Positions 1-6,462 of a stretch of 9,798 bases of DNA are shown here, in pieces. The notes beneath the pieces are model-generated. The model searched no databases. It was not told the origin of the DNA and was given only the letters and a program-made list of their open reading frames with translations. The stretch is from CAG-791 sp963657295 (GTDB taxonomy: Bacteria; Bacillota; Clostridia; Lachnospirales; Lachnospiraceae): contig CAVKMX010000086.1 in NCBI GenBank assembly GCA_963657295.1, positions 1 to 9,798 on the forward strand. The letters run 5' to 3'. Position numbers and translations under genes: made by a program. Position 1 is the first letter of the stretch. Each line of letters opens with the position of its first letter.

Positions 1-25
1 GGCTATTGGTGTAGGGGGGATCTCA

Positions 26-700
26 GTGAAATTATCAGGAATACCTTTGCGGCTCACACCGGAGGACAGGAATATTCTGAATTCTTATTGCCACATGCTG
101 AACGGGCTGGCGGACTATCTCGGAACCGGCTATGAGCTGGTGCTGCACAGTCTGGAAGACCTGGAGCATTCTGCCATATGTGTTCTGAACAGTCACACCG
201 ACCGCAGCGTGGGAGCGCCCATTACCGAGCTTGGTTTAACGATGCTGGAAAGAATCCATGAACGTGAACAGGATCAGGACCAGATAGAGACGGTGTGTTA
301 TACCAGCACGAACCAGGAAGGAAAGCCTTTGCGGTCATGTACGATAGCCATCCGCGGCAGCGGCAATCGGATCATTGGCCTTCTTTGCATCAACTTTTAC
401 ATGGACACGCCCTTGTCGGATCTGATCCAGCTGTTTCTGCCCGGACAGACGCAGAAGGTTTCGGAAACCTATGTGCAGAATTCGGCAGAGATGATCCGGA
501 ACACCGTGCAGCGTGCCGCGGCGGAGGCAGATGCGGAAGGCCTTGCGGACAGCACCACCAGGAACAGGGAAATCGTAAGGAAATTATATGCATCCGGCAT
601 ATTCAACATCAAGGATGCCGTGACACAGGTGGCAGACTGCCTGGGCATTTCAAGAAATACGGTGTATCTGCATTTGCGCCATTGCAAAGACAGAGAATGA
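26..700 (+). CDS. YheO/DauR-like PAS-HTH transcriptional regulator
   Basis: This 224-residue protein has the two-part layout of YheO-like regulators. An N-terminal PAS-like sensor covers about residues 18-130 (YELVLHSLEDL near 36-46, GNRIIGLLCINF near 113-124). A C-terminal helix-turn-helix covers about 180-220, with the recognition segment LGISRNTVYLHLR at 206-218. The family includes DauR, the D-arginine utilisation repressor of Pseudomonas, so a small-molecule-sensing role in amino-acid catabolism is likely; the ligand cannot be read from sequence. The start is a GTG, chosen because a G-rich ribosome binding site (AGGGGGGA) lies 6 bases upstream. The gene ends before a strong terminator and reads toward the ridA operon, so it is the likely regulator of that operon (inference). 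The family call is confident. Confidence 0.9.
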   Translation: MKLSGIPLRLTPEDRNILNSYCHMLNGLADYLGTGYELVLHSLEDLEHSAICVLNSHTDRSVGAPITELGLTMLERIHEREQDQDQIETVCYTSTNQEGKPLRSCTIAIRGSGNRIIGLLCINFYMDTPLSDLIQLFLPGQTQKVSETYVQNSAEMIRNTVQRAAAEADAEGLADSTTRNREIVRKLYASGIFNIKDAVTQVADCLGISRNTVYLHLRHCKDRE

Positions 701-718
701 AAAATAATAACAGCCTGT

Positions 719-736
719 ACTAAAAAATATTTTATT
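719..736. promoter_or_regulatory. Palindromic box A (putative operator)
   Basis: Dyad ACTAAAA-AATA-TTTTATT: 7-base arms around a 4-base spacer, 6 of 7 pairs matching. It lies 19 bases after the stop codon of the PAS-HTH regulator gene. It shares design and most bases with boxes B (921-938) and C (962-979). Its role as an operator is inferred. Confidence 0.45.
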
Positions 737-741
737 GCTTA

Positions 742-770
742 TTGCATATTCGATGGGACGCGTGTATACT
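742..770 (+). promoter_or_regulatory. Candidate promoter upstream of the 790-830 hairpin
   Basis: A -35-like TTGCAT (742-747, 3 of 6 consensus) is separated by 17 bases from a good -10 TATACT (765-770), with TG directly before the -10. The -35 overlaps a tandem heptamer, TTATTGC repeated at 732-738 and 739-745. Transcription from here would start near 777 and meet the terminator hairpin almost at once, giving a very short RNA unless read-through is allowed. Weak -35, so moderate confidence. Confidence 0.4.
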
Positions 771-789
771 GCAGTCAATCAGAGATGGC

Positions 790-830
790 AAGGGCGCCGA
801 TCGGACGAATGTCCGGTTGGCGCCCTTTTT
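790..830 (+). terminator. Rho-independent terminator after the PAS-HTH regulator
   Basis: An outer stem AAGGGCGCC / GGCGCCCTT (its last two pairs using the first Ts of the tail) continues, after a 3-by-3 internal loop (GAT/GTT), into an inner stem CGGAC-GAAT-GTCCG. The 3' side runs straight into TTTTT (826-830). This is a textbook intrinsic terminator. It ends transcription of the upstream regulator gene, and could also act as an attenuator for the candidate promoter at 742-770. Confidence 0.85.
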
Positions 831-884
831 ATGCCTGTTTTTCGGCAGCCGTACGCTGAGCATTGTTAGCTATAGTGCACAAAA

Positions 885-912
885 GCGGCATTCGGATTCT
901 GTGAACAGCCGC
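885..912 (+). other. Small inverted repeat in the ridA upstream region
   Basis: GCGGC (885-889) and GCCGC (908-912) pair around an 18-base loop that itself contains TTC/GAA and CTGT/ACAG mini-pairings. It lies just upstream of the ridA promoter candidate. No function can be assigned, and it has no T tract, so it is not a terminator. Confidence 0.3.
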
Positions 913-916
913 CATC

Positions 917-945
917 TTGTAATGAAAAATATTTCATTGTAAGAT
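917..945 (+). promoter_or_regulatory. Candidate ridA operon promoter
   Basis: TTGTAA (917-922, 4 of 6 consensus) and TAAGAT (940-945, 4 of 6) are 17 bases apart, which predicts a start of transcription near 952 and a leader of about 60 bases before the ridA ATG. The spacer is filled by palindromic box B, as expected for a repressed promoter. The weak hexamers keep confidence moderate. Confidence 0.45.
921..938. promoter_or_regulatory. Palindromic box B (putative operator)
   Basis: Perfect dyad AATGAAA-AATA-TTTCATT, 7-base arms with a 4-base spacer. It sits between the -35 and -10 of the ridA promoter candidate. Bases 923-940 match 15 of 18 with 721-738, and the two differences inside the arms are compensatory, so symmetry is kept. 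This suggests a selected protein-binding site; the PAS-HTH regulator is the likely binder (inference). Confidence 0.55.
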
Positions 946-961
946 TTCAGTGTAGCAACCA

Positions 962-979
962 GATGAGATTTATTTCATC
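962..979. promoter_or_regulatory. Palindromic box C (putative operator)
   Basis: Dyad GATGAGA-TTTA-TTTCATC, 6 of 7 arm pairs, with the same 7-4-7 layout as box B and starting 41 bases after it, about four helical turns. It falls in the predicted untranslated leader of ridA. It contains an in-frame ATG (963) that would add 17 residues to RidA, but the ribosome binding site supports the later start. Confidence 0.45.
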
Positions 980-1013
980 AAAACAGAACGAAAAGACAAA
1001 GGAGAAGAAGATC

Positions 1014-1382
1014 ATGAAGATTGTTGAGACAAACAATGCACCCGCAGCGATCGGCCCGTATTCTCAGGGAATTGTTTCCGGCGGATTTGCATATTGCTCC
1101 GGACAGATCCCGGTAAATCCGGCAGACGGATCCATCCCGGAAGGAATTGAGGCGCAGGCCAATCAGAGCTGCAGGAATGTAGCCGCTGTTCTGGAGGCTG
1201 CCGGCACGGGAATCGAGAAGGCTGTCAAGACCACCTGCTTCCTCGCAGACATGAGTTACTTCGGAGCATTTAACAGCGTTTACTCCGAGTATTTCACCGG
1301 CAAGCCGGCCCGCAGCTGCTGCGCCGTCAAGGATCTTCCGAAGGGCGTTCTTTGCGAAATTGAAGCCATCGCTGAACTGTAA
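1014..1382 (+). CDS. ridA: RidA-family 2-iminobutanoate/2-iminopropanoate deaminase
   Basis: This 122-residue protein matches the YjgF/YER057c/UK114 (RidA) family at its usual length. It opens with the typical NAPAAIGPYSQGI (residues 7-19), then FAYCSGQIPVNP (24-35), and carries the conserved arginine in KPARSCCAV (residue 100) followed by LPKGVLCEIEAIA. RidA is a cytosolic trimer that hydrolyses reactive enamines and imines such as 2-aminoacrylate to keto acids and ammonia, protecting PLP enzymes from damage. The start is taken at 1014 because AAGGAGAAG lies 5 bases upstream; an ATG at 963 lies inside box C and has no comparable site. The next gene begins 11 bases downstream, so the two are co-transcribed. 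The neighbouring PLP lyases are plausible sources of its substrate (inference). Confidence 0.95.
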   Translation: MKIVETNNAPAAIGPYSQGIVSGGFAYCSGQIPVNPADGSIPEGIEAQANQSCRNVAAVLEAAGTGIEKAVKTTCFLADMSYFGAFNSVYSEYFTGKPARSCCAVKDLPKGVLCEIEAIAEL

Positions 1383-1393
1383 AAGGAGACGAT

Positions 1394-2581
1394 ATGGAGA
1401 ATTTCACAAACAAGCAGATCAATTTCGATATCCTGAAGGAGCGCGCACATAATCTGCGCTGGGCAGAGGTCCCGGATGGAGTGATTCCTCTGACTGCAGC
1501 GGATCATGACTTTCCGTGCGCCCCTGAGGTTGTGGAAACACTGACGGATTATATCAAGGACGGATATTTCCCGTACATCGAGCCCCGCGGCATGGAGCGG
1601 TTCAAGGAAGATCTGGCGAAGACCTTCCGGGAACGCAAGAACGAGCAGGTAGAGGGAAAATACGTTCTGCCTGTTGACAGCGCAGCCCGCGGCATGGAAA
1701 TCATTGCCGACGCCTTCCTTGAGCCGGGAGATGAGTGCATCGTGTTCGACCCTGTCGACTTTCTGTTCCGGACATCGATGTCGAATGCAGGTGCAACGAT
1801 CAAGCTTTTCCCGACCAATCTGAAGGAGGACAGAATCAGCCTGGAGGGGCTGGAGGATTACATCACGCCGAAGACCAAAATGCTCGGCTTCTGCAACCCG
1901 CATAACCCGATGGGCATGCTCTACACAAAGGAAGATCTGGATTATCTCCTGACCCTGTCAGAGAAATACGGATTCTACATCATGAATGATGAGATCTGGT
2001 CGGACATGATTTATCCGGATGCGCATTTCAACAGCCTCATGGAATTCGGCCCGGAGAGAAACAAGAGAACCCTATCCGTTTACGGATTCTCGAAAACCTT
2101 CGGTGTGGCTGGCCTTCGGATCGGCTGCGTGTACGCGGCAAACGAGGAAAATTACGAGAAGCTGGTTGAGGCCTCTCACGTGGAATCCACCATCGGCGGC
2201 ATTAACCTGCTGTCGCAGATTGCAGGAATCGCCTGCCTCGAGAAGGGCTTCTACCGCGTTGACCAGTTTGTGCAGCAGATGACAGAGAACCGCGATTATG
2301 CCCTTGAGCGTATCGCGAAGATGCCCGGCATTAAATGCCACAAGCCGCAGGCGACCTTCGTGATTTTCCCGGATATTACGGAAACGGGAATGGATCCTGT
2401 GGAGCTGGTGGAGCTGCTGAAGACCAAGTACAAGCTGGCTCTTGTACCGGGCGGCGAGAGGTTCTTCGGTCCGGGATCGGAAGGGCATATCCGTATCTGT
2501 CTTGCAACCAGCCATGAGATTCTTGAAGAAGGGCTCAACCGGCTGGAGGCATGCATGACGGATCTCATGTCAGCAAAGTAA
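1394..2581 (+). CDS. MalY/PatB-family PLP-dependent aminotransferase or C-S beta-lyase
   Basis: This 395-residue fold-type I PLP enzyme is close to the length of MalY and PatB cystathionine beta-lyases. Visible motifs are LTAADHDF (33-40), CNPHNPMG (167-174), NDEIWSDMIY (198-207) with PLP-binding aspartate 199, GFSKTFGVAGLRIG (231-244) with PLP-lysine 234, and the substrate-carboxylate arginine 367 in GHIRI. Family members cleave cystathionine or cysteine conjugates to a thiol, pyruvate and ammonia through 2-aminoacrylate; some are plain aminotransferases, and motifs alone do not separate these. The start follows AAAGGAG, 6 bases upstream. Sitting directly behind ridA and ahead of a symporter, it probably acts on the imported amino acid. 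The cofactor class is sure; the substrate is unknown. Confidence 0.85.
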   Translation: MENFTNKQINFDILKERAHNLRWAEVPDGVIPLTAADHDFPCAPEVVETLTDYIKDGYFPYIEPRGMERFKEDLAKTFRERKNEQVEGKYVLPVDSAARGMEIIADAFLEPGDECIVFDPVDFLFRTSMSNAGATIKLFPTNLKEDRISLEGLEDYITPKTKMLGFCNPHNPMGMLYTKEDLDYLLTLSEKYGFYIMNDEIWSDMIYPDAHFNSLMEFGPERNKRTLSVYGFSKTFGVAGLRIGCVYAANEENYEKLVEASHVESTIGGINLLSQIAGIACLEKGFYRVDQFVQQMTENRDYALERIAKMPGIKCHKPQATFVIFPDITETGMDPVELVELLKTKYKLALVPGGERFFGPGSEGHIRICLATSHEILEEGLNRLEACMTDLMSAK

Positions 2582-2624
2582 ACATCACAGGAACGTCATC
2601 CATTGACTCAGGGGAGAGAACAAA

Positions 2625-4016
2625 ATGGCCCGTATATTAATTGCAGTAATCTATATTGCGGCAATCCTGATTATCGGAATCTTGGCCGGTCGCAAGGTTA
2701 AAACATCTGATGAATTCGCAACTGCCGATCACAACATTCCTTTCTGGACCAATGTATTTTCCATGTCCAGTGCATGGATAGGTGCGGGCTCCACGCTGGG
2801 CTGCGCGAGCATGTGCTATGCATACGGAGTTTCCGGCTTCTATCTGGCCATCGGCGTTGGCATCGGCGCAATGCTGTCGAGCTTGCTGTTTGCTCACAAA
2901 ATCCGCGAAGAGGATGTCAGCACCATACCGGAGCTGATCCGCAAGCATCTCGGGAACAGGTGCGCAGATGTCATTGCATTGCTCAGCATTTTCTCTGTAT
3001 TCTCTATTGTTGCTTCTCAGATCCGTTCGCTTGGAACGATCCTGAACATGTTCGTTCCTCAGCTCAGTCTTCTGAGTGCCATGATTGTAATGACGATCGT
3101 AATGCTGATCTACACCGTCATCGGCGGCATGGTCGCAGCCACGAAGACCGATAAGGTCAACATCATCCTGATGGTGTTCGCCGTTGTCATGGTTCTGCCG
3201 GTTGTCGCACTGGTCAAGGTAAACGGCGTAGCCGGCATGACCGCTGCATTGCAGGCCGGCAAGCCTGAGATGCTGAAGGTTGGTGCAACCGTCGGCTGGG
3301 GAACCATGATCTCCTCTGCCCTGTATTTCGGAACCAGCAACATGATCAACAACGAGAACTTCCTGCGCATCTGCGGAGCGAAGAGCAGCAAGGAGGCTCG
3401 CAACGCTTCCCTGACGGCAACCCTGCTGATCTATGTTCCGTACCTGCTCTTTGCAAGCTTTATCGGATTGGTTGGTGCTGCGCTGGTGTCTGATCTTGGG
3501 ACATCCGACTCCATTCTTCCTGCGATGATCAACAACTACACCGGCGTCTTCCTTGGCGCGATCCTGCTGGCGGCTTTGCTGGCGGCCGTTATGGGCACGG
3601 CAGCTTCCGTCACGATGGTCTGCTCTGTCATGCTTTCCCGTGATGTGGTCGGTAGATTTAAGAAGATGGATGACCAACAGATGCTCACGCTTCAGCGCAT
3701 CTTCATGGTGCTGGTGGCTGCAGCGGGCCTTGTCGTCGGATATTTCGGATCTTCGATTGTCTCGATCATGGAGGACGTAGGCGCTCCGGCGGGAGCGGCA
3801 CTGGTTCCTATCTTCTGCGGCATCTTCTACTGGCGCAGGAAAATGAATGAGAAGGGAACCCTGATTACAATCGCGGTTGCCATCGTAGCAACGCTCGGAT
3901 ATTGGGCAGCCGGCTCTCCGCTCGGAATCAGCCACTTCCTGTTCGGTCTGATCTGCTCGGCAATTGCGCTGATTGTCGCGAATACCGCTTGCTACAAGCC
4001 TGCAAAGTCAGTGTGA
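2625..4016 (+). CDS. Sodium:solute symporter (SSS) family transporter
   Basis: This 463-residue protein is a polytopic membrane protein with roughly 12-13 hydrophobic segments, the size expected of SSS transporters. It begins with a first helix at 4-21. Family-like features include YLAIGVGIGAMLSS (73-86), the TVIGGMVAATKTDKVN stretch (164-179) that resembles the family's GGMxAVxxTD region, and ALLAAVMGTAASVTMVCSVMLSRDVV (318-342), the helix that in relatives carries sodium-site residues. The substrate cannot be read; co-transcription with ridA and a PLP enzyme suggests an amino acid or derivative (inference). AGGGGAGAG lies 7 bases before the ATG, 43 bases after the preceding stop. A tiny membrane protein follows 28 bases downstream and may be its accessory subunit. 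Confidence 0.9.
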   Translation: MARILIAVIYIAAILIIGILAGRKVKTSDEFATADHNIPFWTNVFSMSSAWIGAGSTLGCASMCYAYGVSGFYLAIGVGIGAMLSSLLFAHKIREEDVSTIPELIRKHLGNRCADVIALLSIFSVFSIVASQIRSLGTILNMFVPQLSLLSAMIVMTIVMLIYTVIGGMVAATKTDKVNIILMVFAVVMVLPVVALVKVNGVAGMTAALQAGKPEMLKVGATVGWGTMISSALYFGTSNMINNENFLRICGAKSSKEARNASLTATLLIYVPYLLFASFIGLVGAALVSDLGTSDSILPAMINNYTGVFLGAILLAALLAAVMGTAASVTMVCSVMLSRDVVGRFKKMDDQQMLTLQRIFMVLVAAAGLVVGYFGSSIVSIMEDVGAPAGAALVPIFCGIFYWRRKMNEKGTLITIAVAIVATLGYWAAGSPLGISHFLFGLICSAIALIVANTACYKPAKSV

Positions 4017-4044
4017 GCCGATAGAAAGGTGTGAGGTGAAAATC

Positions 4045-4137
4045 ATGGGAGCCATCGATTATGTGATCATTGTGATTGGTTGGGGCATTGGTGCCGCGGT
4101 TCTTTTCAACATGATCAAGGAAACACTGAAGAAATAA
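4045..4137 (+). CDS. 30-residue single-pass membrane microprotein, putative symporter accessory
   Basis: A 31-codon frame starts at ATG 4045 with GTGAGGTGA placed 5 bases upstream and ends at TAA 4137. The peptide MGAIDYVIIVIGWGIGAAVL (1-20) continues as FNMIKETLKK. One hydrophobic helix spans about residues 4-21, contains small glycines and alanines (GWGIGAA) suited to helix packing, and is followed by a lysine-rich tail expected to face the cytoplasm. It lies 28 bases after the symporter stop and before the operon's hairpin, so it is the last gene. Small accessory proteins beside symporters are a known pattern, and that is the best guess here. It is too short for homology to be claimed by eye. 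Confidence 0.65.
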   Translation: MGAIDYVIIVIGWGIGAAVLFNMIKETLKK

Positions 4138-4207
4138 GGATGATCTGCAAGCACCACCAGCCAGCCGCAGCGAGGCTTGATGGGTGCGGAACAGTTACAT
4201 TTTCATT

Positions 4208-4247
4208 AGAGAAAGAGTCCCCGTTTTCCAACGGGGACTCTTTCTCT
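4208..4247. terminator. Bidirectional terminator hairpin between convergent genes
   Basis: An 18-bp perfect inverted repeat, AGAGAAAGAGTCCCCGTT and its exact complement, closes on a TTCC loop. The pyrimidine-rich 3' arm can serve as the U-rich side, although no separate T run follows on either strand. It begins 70 bases after the microprotein stop and ends 3 bases before the stop of the converging XRE-cupin gene, so it probably terminates both. Confidence 0.75.
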
Positions 4248-4250
4248 GCT

Positions 4251-4805
4251 TCAGAAGGTGGGCGGCGTGATGGCGAAGATCACCCGGATTTCGGTGTCAC
4301 TCCGGTTGTGCCAGACATGGTTGGCGTGCGGCGGGATGCGTACACTGTCGCCCGTCGCCAGCAGAAGCTCTCTCCCGTCTACCTCCAGCACAACCTCGGT
4401 GCCGGACAGAAGATAGGCGACCTCTTCGCCCTCATGGCTTCGTGCGCTTCGGTAGGAGCTCATACCGGCGGGAATGATCATCATGCAGAACTCGATGTTC
4501 CCCTTTGTATCCGGGGTCAGCAGCTCGTAGCAGATGTCCGGTTCACTTTTGGATCCCATGGTTATCCGGCTCTCCGGATGGACCACAGAGGCTACATGTT
4601 CCTCTTCGCGAAACAGCACATAGAGCGGGGTCTCCAGAATCTCGGCAAGCGTCCGCAAGGTATTTATGGAGGGGTTGACCTGATCGTTCTCGATCTGACT
4701 GAGCATGGAAGGCGTAATCCCCGCCAGTCCCGCTGTCTTTCTGACAGACATTCCCCGGGCCGTTCGGATGCCCTGTATCTTTTTCCCTAAGCTGACTTCC
4801 CCCAT
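4251..4805 (-). CDS. XRE-family regulator with C-terminal cupin domain
   Basis: This 184-residue protein joins an N-terminal XRE-type helix-turn-helix (about 6-62, with GMSVRKTAGLAGITPSMLSQ at 18-37 and the IENDQVNPSINTL stretch after it) to a C-terminal cupin barrel (about 105-180, with SHEGEEVAYLLSG at 123-135 and PPHANHVWHN at 158-167). This is the PuuR/SutR-type layout, typical of regulators of amino-acid or polyamine metabolism, where the cupin senses a ligand or metal. The start is the ATG at 4805, with AAAAGGA 10 bases before it; an in-frame TTG at 4826 would add 7 residues but lacks a ribosome binding site. It has its own promoter and lies downstream of the D-serine operon, so it is the leading candidate to regulate that operon and itself (inference). 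Confidence 0.9.
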   Translation of the reverse strand: MGEVSLGKKIQGIRTARGMSVRKTAGLAGITPSMLSQIENDQVNPSINTLRTLAEILETPLYVLFREEEHVASVVHPESRITMGSKSEPDICYELLTPDTKGNIEFCMMIIPAGMSSYRSARSHEGEEVAYLLSGTEVVLEVDGRELLLATGDSVRIPPHANHVWHNRSDTEIRVIFAITPPTF

Positions 4806-4855
4806 AATGCCAAATTCCTTTTCCAAAAAGTGTTTGCCGCTGGCGCAACCTTTTT

Positions 4856-4884
4856 ATCATACCACACGAGCTGCTGTTTACCAA
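4856..4884 (-). promoter_or_regulatory. Promoter of the XRE-cupin regulator gene
   Basis: On the minus strand TTGGTA (4884-4879, 4 of 6 consensus) is followed after 17 bases by TATGAT (4861-4856, 5 of 6), which carries the extended -10 motif TGG just upstream. Transcription would begin near 4849, leaving about 44 bases of leader before ATG 4805. Two near-identical 13-base direct repeats (4888-4927) lie immediately upstream. Confidence 0.65.
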
Positions 4885-4887
4885 ATT

Positions 4888-4927
4888 GCGGCATTCCCGG
4901 GCAACAGGGCAATCGCGGCAATCCCGG
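4888..4927. repeat. 13-base direct repeat upstream of the regulator promoter
   Basis: GCGGCATTCCCGG (4888-4900) recurs as GCGGCAATCCCGG (4915-4927), one mismatch, 27 bases start to start. The first copy ends 3 bases upstream of the -35 box of the regulator promoter. The pair could be an activator or autoregulatory site; nothing else in the sequence tests this. Confidence 0.4.
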
Positions 4928-4930
4928 TGC

Positions 4931-4969
4931 AAAACGGCCAACAGCAAAAATACCCCCTGCTGTTGGCCG
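4931..4969 (-). terminator. Rho-independent terminator of the D-serine operon
   Basis: On the minus strand CGGCCAACAGC pairs perfectly with GCTGTTGGCCG around a 13-base loop, and TTTT (4934-4931) follows the stem directly. It lies 104 bases after the DsdA stop, ending the three-gene operon before the regulator gene. The T run is short, so some read-through into the regulator is possible. Confidence 0.75.
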
Positions 4970-5073
4970 CTCTCCGATGTCGCATATGAAATTTTTCTGT
5001 TCAGCCGCATCGAGAATATGCCTGCAAGCAGTCAATTCACGTTGAAATATGGCAGGTGCTAAACAGATACAAA

Positions 5074-6429
5074 TTATAAAAGTGCCTTCCCCTGCAGATA
5101 ATACGTCTGCATTTCTTCTCCGGGAACCATGCTGCCGCCGGTGGCCCAGACGAGATGCGTGACATCTCCCGGATAAGCTGCGCCCGCAACATAGTCCTTC
5201 ATGTCCTTTGCTGCCGCAGACAGGACCGGTCCGTACATGCCGGCCAGCGCACTGGGCTCAAGGTAGATATTCTCGCTGTCGGCCAGCAGCGCCAGGAGAG
5301 CGGACATCCGATCATCCTGCAGAGAATAGCAGCCGCTCAGGAACGGGGCCATCACCCTTCCGACAAAGCCGGAAGCTCTTCCGACGGCAAGTCCGTCTGC
5401 AATCGTCGAATTGTCGATGCCGATGTCCTGCACGCTGATGCCGTTCTGCAGCCCGGTTGCCATTCCCAGCATCATGCAGCAGGAGTGCGTCGGCTCGGCG
5501 AAGAAGCAATGTACCGCATCGCCGAATACCATCTTCAATCCGAATGCCACGCCGCCGGGGCCGCCGCCGACGCCGCACGGGAGATAAACCAGCAGAGGAT
5601 GCTGCGCATCTACCGGAATGCCGGCATCGGCCAGCTGCCTCTGCAACCTCAGAGCGGCAACGCTGTAGCCGAGGAAGAGCGTCCTGGAATTCTCATCGTC
5701 CACGAAATGACAGTGATCATCCTTCTCTGCATCTTTCCGCCCCTGCGCGACGGCAACGCTGTAATCGCTGGCATATTCGACGACGTTCACCCCCTTGCTC
5801 CGCAGCATATCCTTTTTCCACTGCCTTGCATCCGCAGACATGTGAACCGTGACACGGAAGCCCAGCTGCGCGCTCATGATGCCGATGGAAAGGCCGAGGT
5901 TTCCTGTCGATCCAACCGCAATGGAATATTGAGAGAACAGCTCCCGGAATGCATCGGATGCAAAGCAGGCGTAAGAATCGCCCTCATGCAAAAGCCCGCT
6001 GCGGACGGCGATCTCCTCGGCGGTCTTCAGTACCTCGTAGATGCCGCCGCGCGCCTTGATGGAGCCGGAGATGGGAAGATGGCTGTCCATCTTCATCCAG
6101 ACAGCACCCGGGATGATCGTGCCGTATCTTTGCTCCAGCGCAGACTTCATCTTCGGGATTTTCCGTATCGGAGATTCAATGATTCCGCCGGTACCGGCCG
6201 TTGCAGGAAAGGCAATCCGGATATAGTCCGCGAATCGGTTCAGCCTTGCCTCGGCATCCAGCACATCGTCCATGCTCAGCGGGCATTCCGCGGCAGCCTC
6301 TGCAAAGGGAAGCTTCCTGTCATTGATCCACACCGTCTCATGCAGGGATCGAATTGCGCGGAGGACGGGAGACTGCTCCTCCATCTCTTCCATTTTTTTT
6401 TCGAAAAAAGTATTTGATGAGTTCATCAC
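5074..6429 (-). CDS. dsdA: D-serine ammonia-lyase (D-serine dehydratase)
   Basis: This 451-residue protein closely resembles Escherichia coli DsdA (442 residues) over its whole length. The PLP-lysine 125 lies in DSHLPISGSIKARGGIYEVL (115-134), the phosphate and cofactor loops are GSTGNLG (173-179) and CGVGGGPGGVAFG (285-297), and the C-terminal THLVWATGG (424-432) is present. The cytosolic monomeric fold-type II enzyme converts D-serine to pyruvate and ammonia through 2-aminoacrylate. The start is GTG 6429 with AGAGG 7 bases upstream; the adjoining ATG at 6426 is equally possible. A run of nine A residues in codons 11-13 is unusual. The gene follows the permease by 33 bases and closes the operon. 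Identification is very secure. Confidence 0.97.
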   Translation of the reverse strand: MMNSSNTFFEKKMEEMEEQSPVLRAIRSLHETVWINDRKLPFAEAAAECPLSMDDVLDAEARLNRFADYIRIAFPATAGTGGIIESPIRKIPKMKSALEQRYGTIIPGAVWMKMDSHLPISGSIKARGGIYEVLKTAEEIAVRSGLLHEGDSYACFASDAFRELFSQYSIAVGSTGNLGLSIGIMSAQLGFRVTVHMSADARQWKKDMLRSKGVNVVEYASDYSVAVAQGRKDAEKDDHCHFVDDENSRTLFLGYSVAALRLQRQLADAGIPVDAQHPLLVYLPCGVGGGPGGVAFGLKMVFGDAVHCFFAEPTHSCCMMLGMATGLQNGISVQDIGIDNSTIADGLAVGRASGFVGRVMAPFLSGCYSLQDDRMSALLALLADSENIYLEPSALAGMYGPVLSAAAKDMKDYVAGAAYPGDVTHLVWATGGSMVPGEEMQTYYLQGKALL

Positions 6430-6462
6430 CGTCGCACCTCTTTACCAGTCAGATCCTCTCTT

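Noticed and set aside
742..942. Possible 66-residue protein between the regulator gene and ridA
   Set aside because: The frame runs through the -10 box, the terminator hairpin and palindromic box B, has no ribosome binding site, and resembles no protein.
963..1013. Upstream ATG adding 17 residues to RidA
   Set aside because: It lies inside palindromic box C, lacks a ribosome binding site, and the added residues (lysine-rich, from the AAAGGAGAAG region) do not resemble the RidA family start at 1014.
2637..3935. Long open frame antisense to the symporter
   Set aside because: It is a mirror of a confidently identified transporter gene, with a His/Asp/Arg-rich composition typical of antisense to hydrophobic codons and no start signal.
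4138..4207. Possible structured RNA between the microprotein and the terminator hairpin
   Set aside because: Only a weak GCACC/GGTGC pairing was found, with no coherent fold or known motif; it reads as an ordinary 3' untranslated stretch.
4806..4826. TTG start adding 7 residues to the XRE-cupin regulator
   Set aside because: No ribosome binding site precedes it, and its first bases supply the AAAAGGA site for the ATG at 4805.
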